Shown one piece after another: positions 38,801 through 50,800 of a stretch of DNA of 64,000 nucleotides. Under the pieces are notes generated by a model. That model was not told where the DNA came from. It ran no database searches and saw nothing but the letters and a program-made list of their open reading frames with translations. A program made the translations under genes and the position numbers. The first letter of the stretch is position 1; each line of letters opens with the position of its first letter. The DNA lies in NCBI GenBank assembly GCA_951213105.1, contig OX578146.1, positions 48,887,275-48,951,274 on the forward strand. Direction: 5' to 3'. The DNA comes from Amaurobius ferox (lineage: Eukaryota; Arthropoda; Arachnida; Araneae; Amaurobiidae).

Positions 38801-41800
38801 TATGTGCATTAATAAGTGCAGATGGCCTCTTTTCTTTCAGATTTCAAGGTTAATTAAGCAGTTCATAAATGGTTTTGTGCATGTAAAATCATAGCTTGCT
38901 TTTAGCCATACATTTTTTAAACCAAAAATTTTACCTAATTAAATCTTGCATTCATAAATTTGATAATAATAAGTAAATAAATGTGTATCTGCATTTACAA
39001 TACAGTTAAGTGTTCTTTTGTTTTTTGTACTTTTAGATGTTTTTCATTGTTTCATATAAATTTGCAGTGAGTTTTCAAACTTAAGTGTAACAAGTTTTAT
39101 TTCATTACATTATTCATTCATTTTTTTAAAGTTTAGTGATAATTTTTTCAGAAATTAAATGCTATGAGCTAAATAGTTTTTGTCACCAGCTTATAAAAGC
39201 TGACAGTAGTATTTGCTTCCAGTTTTAAAATCTTATTTCAAGCTTCGGTCACACTTTAAATATATGTGCCAACTCTACTGAATTTGGTGGGAGACTCCCG
39301 ATTTTTGAGTGTTTCTCCCGATTTCCCGCTTTTGAAGACACATCTCCTGATTGTAACGATTTTTTGAAAAAATCCCTAAGTTTAGGGATAATATCCCCAA
39401 AATTTTCCCTATTAAAGGAATTTTTTAGCTAAGTGGGAAATTTTACTCAATTTGATTAAAAGTACTTCCATAAGATTACAGATGCAGACGTGAAAAAATC
39501 TCTGGATTTTGGCTGGAAACTCCAGATTTTTTATCACTTCTCCGGCCTCCGGATTACTAACGAAATTCTCCGGCTTTTTTTGTTTGAAATTTATCAATTA
39601 ACCAGACATGGGTATAATTTCTTGGAAACGCCAATTTTCCGCTTTTTTAGCACTGATTTCTACCATTCCCAGGATCGTAGCAAATCCATAATAAAATGTA
39701 GGGTACTGCCAATAAAATTAACAGAGATTTACGGCTGTGTGTAATGTAAATTAAGATCTCGATCGCTTATTTTATGAAAGTAATAAATATACTTCTTCAA
39801 AGGTTGTCTAATTCAGCATAAATTGCTAAAATGTTATTTTGTTTATTAATTTCGCATAAACACTACGATTGCACAATTCAGTTTGTTCTCATGAATCGCA
39901 GAGAGTGCAATAGTATCTTTTTCCATCTATCTCAATCTTCTACATATTGCAATTTTGATTGACTAAACTAGCTTATTTTCATATTATGATTAATTATTAT
40001 GGTTAATTTCTTAATTATTTTCACATAAACAGTGTGATTGCACAATTCAGTTACTTCGTGTGAAATGCCGAGAGTACATTAGTAACTTTTCCCATCCATC
40101 TTCATCATTTAAATGTTGCATATTAGATTGACTAAACTAGCTTATTTTCATATTCTGATTAATTATTACTGTTAATTTCTTAATTATTTTCGCATAAACA
40201 GTACGATTGTGCAATTCAGTTACATCGCGTGAATTGCCGAGAGTATGTTAGTATCTTTTTCCATCTATCTCCATCATTTAAATGTTGCATATTAGATCGA
40301 CTAAACTAGTTTATTTTCATATTATGGCTAATTATTAAGGTTAATTTTTTTAATTATATTTGCATAATACAAATTTTTCTTTTTTGAAAATTGGGTAGTA
40401 TGAACTCTGTGAAGGGATATTTTCCAAAAAGTAGTATTAAAGCAATGATTTAGGCAAATAAAAGTAATGCAGAGTGTGAACGTATTTTTAGCCACCTACG
40501 AAAAATTAAAACTAAGTTTCGCACCTCAATTTCTGATGATAACCTAGATAACTTGATCTTTATGAAATGTAATTTAAATGGTAAATGCTATAAGCAGCAA
40601 CTAGATAGTAAATGTTTATTAAAAGCCAAATCTGAAACTTTTATAAAAAATAAAATGTAGCTGTCTTCTAAAACTAGTCTTCTTTTTTTCTTGTATATAT
40701 GTGTATTTATAAATATGTATATAATTCAAATTTGGGGTTGGTGGGGGTGGGGAATGGAGATGAGAAAAATCCCTATTTTTTCCAAATGCATGTTATTTTT
40801 ATGCTGCAACATTTGTTATGACATTGAAACGTGTGCTTTAAGAAATCTACTGAATTTTCTTCAGTGAGGTTTGGCAGGTATGCTTTAAACTATATTTGGA
40901 TAACAGGCAAGCTCTCAAATGAAGGGAACAAGGTTCTCATAACAACCTATTATTTCTCCAAGAAAGCTATCCATTTGGAAAGGTGGACTGATGGTGTGGG
41001 AAGATATCTCCATTAGTAGTTTCATTGACCTGTATATCAAAAGAAGGGTTTTAACTTAGCATTGTTAGTCATATTTTGCACCTATAAATTTTGTTTTGAT
41101 GACCAAAATTTTAGACCCAGGCACTTAACTTTTCAGATTTCATTCACTTGTATAACACATATTCCAACCGATTAACCATTTATTCTTCCTTCTAACAATC
41201 TAACCAACACACATCGCAGATTTCATGCACCCGTGTGGTGGAACAAAGGTGGGACTGCTGATAAAAGATTTATTTTGTGAGCCATGTAACATTAGCAAAA
41301 TAAATAATTTTGAAATTGCATCAAAGTAAAACATTTTGGCAACTGAGAGAAAATGGCTATGTGCCATTCACGCCTAACTTTCTGCTTCAAATTTCTAACC
41401 TCATAAGGAATGCACCACTGAATACTCAGCGGTATAGGGTTGATATCCTGATACCTCTCGTCATTCCTTACACTGCAGTAATGGAAGATGATTTCAATTT
41501 CATGAACGATAACTGCCGGCTGCATCGCTCAGGGCTTGTGAGTGATTTCCTGTTTAAGGAGGAAGTCCTTCGATTAAATGGACAGTATAGAGGGGCATTT
41601 ACTGAGAATTTTCTGCTGAAAGTAATAAATATAATTTCATTAATTCATCCCTCAAATGTGACTGAAAATAGTGGAAGATGTAGAGGGATACTTACTGCAA
41701 ATTTTCTGCTAAAAGAAGTCAAGTTCTTTCAATCCACCATCTCAAATGTGACTGAAATTGTAGAGTGGACACTTATAAGGAATTTTCTACTAAAAGAAAC

Positions 41801-44800
41801 AAGTAGAATTCCATCGATCTACTCTCTCAAATGTGATTAAAAATAGTGAAGAATTTTCTGCTAAAAGAAACAAGTCCATCCTATTTCCTCCACAAATGAT
41901 AGAAAACATAGAGTATGCATGGAGGAGGAGGTTTATTCAGAATTTTCAACTAAAAGAAACAAAGTATTTTTTTATTAATAAATTTATTTTATTCTTCATC
42001 AATTTTTTTTTTTTAACTTTTTTGGGTGTTTATGGTGGTGGCTGTTTCACAGAATTTTTGAAATTCAAATTAGCCAAAAAGGGAGAGGGCACTTTCCTGG
42101 GAAGGGTGGATTGATGGAATTCTATGGTTCTGCTAGGAAAATATCCTGAGAATTCACTGCCAATGACCCCACACTCGATGTGAGATACAGATTCGGGGAA
42201 CAAACCCCACAGAACTGTACAAGGTTATGTCATGAATGTGTCAATTTGAGGGCTTAACGCCCAGAGAATGGCATTTTGCAGAGGTAAATATGTCGGGACA
42301 GGGGCTTAAGAAACATTAATGTGTCACCGGTGGGGCTTAGCTTTCCAAGATTGTGGTTTCTAGGAAGATATTACATCCAGGGGCCAACGAACTTGACGAA
42401 GCATATATATACTCCGAATTCTGTGTTTCTGGATGATTCTCTCGGTGGAGCGGCTATGACAACTGTTGTGATTTTGGCGATGCTCCGAGGGTTTTATCAT
42501 GACCCCTCTTATCTCCGTGAACATTTGGTTCCTACCTGAGAACAAGAATAATTCTGCGCAACACCCATTGTCAGGGTATGTCATACTGGGTCATTCAATA
42601 ATGTCTTTATAAAGTTCCTTTTTCTGTTCAATAAATTATTGTTATTATGTTTAAAGCAAATATGCCTTGTCAATTCCAATTACAAGTCTTGATTTGTTTC
42701 GATAACTTTCACGGATCGCAACTTACGTGCGACTCCGCTTAGGCAACTTTACTCAATTTAATTACGCTTCAGTTCGAATTCGGTCACCCCACCTAAGGAG
42801 CTGGGGAGAGAGACCGACAGAAGTAACATTTGTTTAAGACAAACGAACAACTAATATTTACAGTAATCAATTTCAGTCAGATGCAAATGGGCAAAATGCT
42901 ATATTCTGGAAGTTTTAAAATGGCAAAACACCTGTTATTCCTATTTATTTTGTTTGCTTTTCCAATCACATTTAGAATTTGTGAATCAAGGAATGAACAT
43001 TTATAGTTCACAAATAAGTCATATCTTGTGATTCATGAATCTTTTGTTTCACATGAATGCTACTATATGTTTTCTTGAAATATTTAAAAATTAAATTCTT
43101 TCTATTTAATATCGAAGGCATTTCCTGTTTGCTAAAGTTTTGATTACTAAGTCAATATTTCAAATTATAGCATTAAGATGAGTGTCTAAACGTATTAACT
43201 TTCAATCTGTGGAGGGGGGGGGGATTGCACAAGGGTTGAAGGTTTTGGGGGTGCAATGTTAATGTATGACAACATAAGGGCTAAGTGGAAGGGGTGCAAT
43301 GTTTCAAGCAGCAAGGAGGGCAATCAAATTAAGCTCCGCCAATAGTTAAGTAAAACTGAAAGAAAATAGAGTTTCAGCATATATGTCATGGCAATGTAAA
43401 TAGCACTTGCAGAAAATTAACATTTAAAATCCTAAATGTTACAATGCTTCTATTAAAAAATGTGGTATATTTTAATGAAATACCTTAATTTTTATTTTTA
43501 TTTTCTACTTTTTAATTTTAGGAGCTTTTAGAACCTCAGACATCTCTTTTACGATATGTTTTAGAGCAGCCATACTCAAGAGATATGGTGTGCAGTATGC
43601 TAGGACTTAGTAAACAAGTAAGTTTTAATATAAAAAAAAAATTATAAACAATCTTTCTTGGTACAAACTATCAAGCATGAATGGCAACTGTAACAATGTT
43701 TTTTTTAATTTCAATTTTCTAAGTACATAAATGTGAAATTTAAGCTTTACTTGCAATAGAATTGGTATGAAATTTTAGAAAAGAAAAAAAACAGGAGTCC
43801 CGATTTTAAAAGCTTAAGGATAAGAAGTGCAATTTCTCTTATTTAAACAAGTTTGGCATCTGAAGAAGTGTTTCTTGAATAAGTGAGGTTGTGCTTCTTG
43901 CTTGTATTGAAGAAGAAGGCTAGTTTTTCTATTAAAATCAGTTTCATTCCTAAATTTTTTAATCTGTATGTATATTAATTTAGTTATTCTGTATGTTTAT
44001 ATTCTGTATGTATATTAATTAAGATTTTAAATTAATTTAGTTTTTAACAGCAGTTTTTGAGTGTATTTTGAATTAAATTTTTGCTCTAGGCTTGGTTTTT
44101 TTCTATGTCTAGATTTCATATAAATTTTAGCTTTTTAAAACCTTTATGTAAGATTTATAATTACTTTGCTTTTTCTTAATTTTCAGCAAAAGCAAAGATG
44201 TCCTGTTCTGGAAGAACAGCTGGTTGAGTTGATCATATCTGCCATGGAGAAATCTGAACATGAAACTGAAGCGATGGAAGATGGTGGTCCAACTCAGCTA
44301 CTGTGGCAGCATCTGTCCAGTCAACTTATTTATTTTGTTCTATTTCAATATGCAAATTTTCCTCATATGGTTTTGGCTTTGCATTCTAAGGTAAGAATCT
44401 GAAGCATTATTCCAATTATTCTTTTTTTTTGTTTATTAAAGGAATAAGCATGTGATACTGATCTTTTGTATTAGAAGAGTATACTTACCATCTTAGTCAT
44501 AGTTTACTTAACATTTTCTTTGTGTAGGGGATCAAAATTTTGCCAAGACTACAGATCACAAGTAAAAGTTTTTTAATCTTTTACACACTAATAGGAATTC
44601 ATATCCCAGTAGATAAATTAACTTGCTTGTGAAGAGCATGCAACCATAATTTTTAGCCCTACCTGAGATTTTAGTATAATATCTGTTGTCTTTTTTTTAT
44701 ATTTTTTTTGTAACCCATCTATTAGGTATATTTGTACTTTGGAAAGTTTGGATTTTTATTTTTAAATTAGCAGGTCCAGGTGTTTTAATTTTTATTTCCT

Positions 44801-47800
44801 GATCTTAAATTAATTTTTTTTTTCATTTAAATTTATTTATAATTTTTTTTTCAAATATTTACATTAATATATTTATCTACATATTAATTTTCATTTTTTT
44901 GTGGTCAAGAATTTTGGAAGGTCATTCTTTTCTTTTTTATTGTTTAAATTCTAAATTCCCCCCCCCCCCCCCCCCCTCCATTCCACTTTTGTGGATTTAA
45001 GTCCAATATTACTCTAATTTTTTCCATTATTTTGGTATTTTCTACATTTGTTCCAAAAATTTCATTTCTGTTAATATGTATCAGTTGTTGATGAGTTCTT
45101 TGAAAGTCCATAAACCACAGAACTTTAATACAAAATTTTGTTATCATTGAGGTATATAGAGCATGTTTCTTTTTATTGTTACCAGCATTCTAAAATCTAC
45201 TGTATTAGGAAAATGTGACATCCACATCCACATTTGTATTATTCTAGCTGACTGTATAAAGGCAAATCTATTTTAAAATTGAATTAGTGAACTTCTACCC
45301 CTCTAAAATTTTTATGCTGAATCCTTATCAGTTTTGGACTGAAGTTCTATGTTTAGATCCTTAGCCTCTCAACTCTCTCCAGAATTTAATATTGAATCCA
45401 TATGAGTTATCTCCTGAGATTTAAAATTATACATAGATTTAAAATTTCTTTTCAGTATTCGATTTTAATAGATACAACATTTCTATTAATATAAGTTATA
45501 CTGTAGTTAACTTGTTTATTATTTATTATTGTTTATTTTTTTCTGATATTTCTTTAAATGCTTAATGGTTAGTTTTATATTTTGACTATATTGTACAGCA
45601 TATAGCTGAATCAATAATTTGATGTAATAGGGAAATTTTAATTTTACAGGTAGTCAACAGCGATATTTAGTGCCTTTTTGCCATATACACTATTTAGAAA
45701 AGGGAGTGATGCAGTTTCCTACAGTAAACAGTCCAGTAAAATATAGCTACAGTTTTATGCAACTCATGCAGCCTAGTTTGATAAATTATTGCAAAATTAT
45801 CACATAATTGTGCAACATTGCCACATAATTGTAATTTCTGTTATTTTTTATGATTAAAAAATTTGAGACAATTCCCTAATTTGATTGATTTTGAGGTCTT
45901 CGATACATCTTCCATAGATTAACTTCATCAACTAGCTGTTATTCTTTAGCATTCTATTGCCAAATCACACCGGCATTCTGCCAGTTAAAGTGGCTTTGAA
46001 CACATATTTTGCCGATCAAAAATATTTTCTATTACACATCACTGAGTTACACCTTTTTTTCTTATCATGTTTAGTTTGTCGGTCTGAGATGTCAGGACAG
46101 GGCATTAAAAAATGTGGCCATTGACATTTGGAGTTAATAGATTAATCTACAATTTCATTATCAGTCACAAAACCACTTTTGAATTTGATAGGGGTTTAAT
46201 AGGGGCACTTGTTGGGAGAAATTAATTGTTTGAGTTTCTATTGTCTTGAGCACCCTTTTGAGGATTGGATCCAACCAGAGATTGTTTTCCTGATTTTTGA
46301 TGGACATAACCCTCCTATGCCGTGTTTGCCCTTCAAGAGGTGTTCTCTAAGAGGTGTGGGGACATTTTGCTGGGAAGTCGTCTTCTGCTGATTTCTGCTA
46401 TTTATCTTGGAGCTTTTGGTGAAACCTTTTCAATTATATTCCTCAGTGGTAAAATAAGTTTTTATTATAATTTGGTGGGGATAAGATCCCTTGATTTATA
46501 AATTGTAAGTCTCCAGAACCTGGTTTATTTTTAAGGGGATTTTTCTTTGGGTTTTTAACTTTTAGTTGAGATGCTTATTATGTTCTAAATTTCCTTTTTG
46601 GCTAGCTGATGTTCCTTTTTATTCTAAATTCTCGTTTGGCAAATAATTCTATAATTTTAACATAACTTAATTTAAACATTAAAAGCTGTTTTCTTTAACT
46701 TTTAGTATTCTAATGTTTTGTATACCACTATACAATCGGCCTATTTATTTATTTAATTTATTTATGATGTTTAATTTTATTTGTTTGGTTAATGAGATGT
46801 TAAAAAAGTTCTTTAAATGTGAAGTTGAATTTTTAATAAACGTTAGATTTTTGGAAAACTTAAACTGTGTTCTCTTTCTCTTTTCTTTTAATGAGTTTTT
46901 ATTTTTAGGAAAGTGCCTCATTAAAAGAAAAGAGATTAAATTTTACAGATTAGCATATTTTTATGCACTTAGGGGCAACTGATCAGTTTTTTAGTTTATT
47001 TCAGATACTTCTCAGATTTTAGGAACTTGGAATGTTTTTAAGATGACTTTTAGGTACTTAACAAGTTTTGGAATTTTAGAATGCAGTTTAGAATGTTTTT
47101 AGAATATCATATCATGATGCACTCATTCTCTCCTTCCAACAGATACCATATTTCCCTCCCAACAGATACCATATTTCCTAAGTAACATTGTAGTGTACAT
47201 TTTGAAGTATTATTTGTATGAATAAGTTTTAAATAACAATCAGAAACATTATGTATATATGTGTCCTATTTCATTTCTAAAACATCTGGCTTTGATTAAA
47301 ATGAAAAATCTCATTAACCTGCATTTACCGCCACCCTGCTTATAACGTCACTATAGATTGGTCCAGTGAGGTGATAGTTTATCGTGGTTTGACTATATAG
47401 TTTCATTTGTGTACTTTGCTCTTGAATTGTATTTTGCTATTTGACAATTTTGTTCCTGTTTTTCTGCACTTTGGTAATATTCCAGAGATCCAAAATCATT
47501 ATATCAAATGTTTTGTTGCACAGATTTTTTTTTGTTTTCTTATCTGTTTTCCATTTTTTCTGAGAGTTTTTAATTTCTGTTTTCTTATAAATTGTTCATC
47601 CGTGATGAATAAATATATTTTTTGGAAAACTAAGTGGCAACAGGTTGTTGTGTAGGAAAAGTGTATTGCCCTATTGTCCATATGAAATTTTTGTTAATGC
47701 GAAAGGAAATAAAATGGGAAATATATGTAAATTAATATTGTAAATCACTGTTTATTGCACTCCTACTTATTTATAATTAGCTGTAACAATTTTCTATACT

Positions 47801-50800
47801 CAGAATTAAATTTATATTTTCCTTTTTTTTTTCATTTAATTGGCAGATTGTTATTGTATTTGTACTTATTTTCTTTTTTACTTATTCTTAACTTATTTTC
47901 TTTTTTACTTATTCTTAACTTATTTTCTTTTTTACTTATGCTTATTATTTCATTTCTACTTCTTAATTTGCTCTAATGTGCTCGCAATTAAATTTATATT
48001 TTCCCGTTTGTCTTTCAGTTAGTTGGTAGAAATCTTAGAAAAGGTAGAGATCATCTAATGTGGGTATTGTTGCAGTTTATATCTGGAAGCATACAGAAAA
48101 ATCATGTATGTTAAATGTATATTTTTAAATTTTCAATTGTTATATATTTAATGACATAGAATAGTGGTCCTCAAATTCTACCACCTGCAGAGCCCTACTC
48201 TTTAAATACTATTTCTATAGAACTCTATTCGGTAAGGGTTACGTTAATACATATTTGTATGAATAAAAATAAGTAAATACGAATTTTTAAAAGATACGAA
48301 TTCTTTATAATCTTATAATATTATTACAATAATAATATAAAATAAAGATATAAAGCAATAATGATGTAATGTCCAGTGATGCCACTGACACATTTTAGCA
48401 TGTAAAATACCAGAATAATGTAAAAGGATGACTAAAATTTTAAACCACTCATCCTGTGTTCCTGGTTTTAGTGAAAAAATTTCTGATAGATGCCATTCTG
48501 CAGGTAATAAAGGAAAAGTCTGAGAGAGCCAGGACAAGCAAAAGTGTTACCAGTTTTTGTGAAAAATTCCTGTGATTCTCTACAGGTGCCATGAAAATCT
48601 TCAGAATGTGAAAAAATGTTCCCAGTTTTCTCAAATTTTTTTTGTGATTCTCGACAGTTGCTGTGCGGCAGAAAACAAAGGAAAAGTTTATGCTAGAGCC
48701 AGGACATTAAAAAATGTTCCCAGTTTTCACGATCACCATTAGGCTTTTCTCTATCTGGTTCTATGTGTGTAGTAAAACCTGATTTGCAACTGAATAATCG
48801 GTTTCTGAAACGTGCACCATGAGAAACTTGTACTTAATTCTGCAGGCTGTACTGATTTTCCTGGATTTGTTCTTTCTTATTGTGCATCATCCAAGAATTC
48901 CATGGACCACTAAAATTTTGTTATCAAGTATTGAATTTTGCATATTTTAACCAATCACTAAAATTAATGTCAGTTATTAGTCCAATGATCAAAAATTTCT
49001 AGCTATAAAACACAATTTAAGACCACTTGTGATTGATTGTTCAAATATCAATTGCGGAAATTTGCATTTATATTTCATTTTAATGTGAAATTTTTTTCCA
49101 TTTTTGCAATCTGTTTTTATCAGCTAATATTTTTATATTTATTTTGCGTTTTATACATTAATATTAGTTTTAAAATGTATTAATAATGAAATAAAGGTAC
49201 ATTTTCTAAATACCGATAAAACATTATTATTATTTATTTTGGCTATTAGAATGATTTTAGAAACATATTTGGAGAGCATATATTAGAATTTAATATATTT
49301 GCATTTATAATTTTAATTAAAAAAATGAATATCTTTGTTATCCTTTTTGAAGGGATCTAGAATAACTGCCATAGGTTCCATGTTTTTAGGACCATATGTG
49401 TACCAGGTTATTGTAAGCCCAGTGGTATCACTGATGATAATATTATAAAATTATATTGGAAGTATATTATAATAATTATCAGAATGTACTTGCTTTTTAC
49501 TGCCAAGATGTTGAAAATTATAGTATAATTGTTGTAATTTGCAAATGCATCTCAGGCTCTGTATCTAATTTGTTCTTGTATTTAATTTGAATGTTGACAT
49601 AAGTAAATAAAAAAAAGTTCATTAAGATAGAGGTAACAAGGGGTTTAAGGATTTCTATTGATTGATCAGACACTTACTAGTATTGTCTGTAAACTTTCAG
49701 ACAAAAATCAAATAGTTCATCTTGTTCACATTGCATTTTTAACCCTTTTGGGACGGCGGCATTCCGAAACCGCCATGGCCCAAAGGACGGAGCGCTTTGT
49801 TTCTGAACTTTTCCCAAAAGACAGCTAATTTTTTGCGCTAAGCCTAACTCTCGAAAAAAATTCACTAAAAATCACCCGTTCAACACAGCATTCTACTTTT
49901 TTCAGGAAGAAAGGAAATATTTATTTTCTATTTGATGTATATTTTTTATATAAAATTTCTTTTATCAAAATATTAAAAATTTTAGTGTATATATATTTTA
50001 GGTACAGATGGATTATTTTTTGGCATGTCCTTCCGATTTTTTAAAACTGTACCACATATATGCGTATTCTTAGACAACAAATACTTTGCAAGTACAGGAG
50101 AGGTAAAAAATATATCCAAATACAAAGTATATCCTTTTCCTGAAAGTTCATTTAGAAATGTTTTCACAACGCTTTCTCCATACCCACCATTAGAGCTTGA
50201 TAATTCCGTGTCCTTTCCAGTATACACAAGAAAATTCCATTTATAGCCTGATTCCGATTCTGACAATTTATATATTTTTATTCCATATCTGGACCTTTTC
50301 GAGGGGATATATTGACGAAATCCCAGCCTTCCTTTCCATGAGAACAAAGATTCATCAATGAACACATTTCTTCTAGGAGTGTATATAGATTTAAATTTTG
50401 AAACTAATGCATCTAACACGGGTTTCAATTTATCTAGTTTTTGGGCATTATTATCAAGAGTAAAATGAAGGTAACGTAATATACCTATAAATAGATCGCG
50501 ACTCATAACTGAATTAAAAAAACGAGTACTGATAATTGGATTCTTAGAAAAATACATTTTAAGATTTAGTTTTCTGACAATGCTCGTCAAAATTATTAGT
50601 GCGAGAAACACACAAAATTCGTTTCCTGTCACAGGTGTAAATACATTGTCACAGGTGAAAATACGTTTCAGTTCCTGTCATAGGTGTAAATACATTTCCT
50701 GTCACAGGTGTAAATACATTTAGGTGGAGTCTTCGATGTGGAAGGAGAGAGGAGATTTTTCTCCCATTTTTTCTTCGCAAACTCATTAGTTGCTTTTACG

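Larger units (their letters stand above)
39267..40745 (+). mobile_element. hAT-like element with tandem repeats and transposase tail
   Basis: The left end TGCCAACTCTACTGAATTTGG is followed by CTCCCG motifs; the right end near 40725-40745 (CAAATTTGGGGTTGG) resembles its reverse complement. Inside are three tandem units of about 178 bp (39850-40350) with CAATTCAGTTAC, TTTTTCCATCTATCT and GACTAAACTAG blocks, then a short MNSVKGYFPKSS-like frame (40400) and a hAT transposase tail. Relatives without the transposase lie at 26200 and possibly 9064. Confidence 0.65.

Noticed and set aside
42568..42830. Solo LTR from TGTCAGGG to GTAACA
   Set aside because: The termini fit the TG...CA rule only loosely and the flanking pentamers do not match; left as an unassigned GC-richer block.
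47755..47976. Leucine/phenylalanine-rich frame suggesting a membrane peptide
   Set aside because: It is produced by the T-rich 27-bp tandem repeat and a polypyrimidine tract before exon 11.
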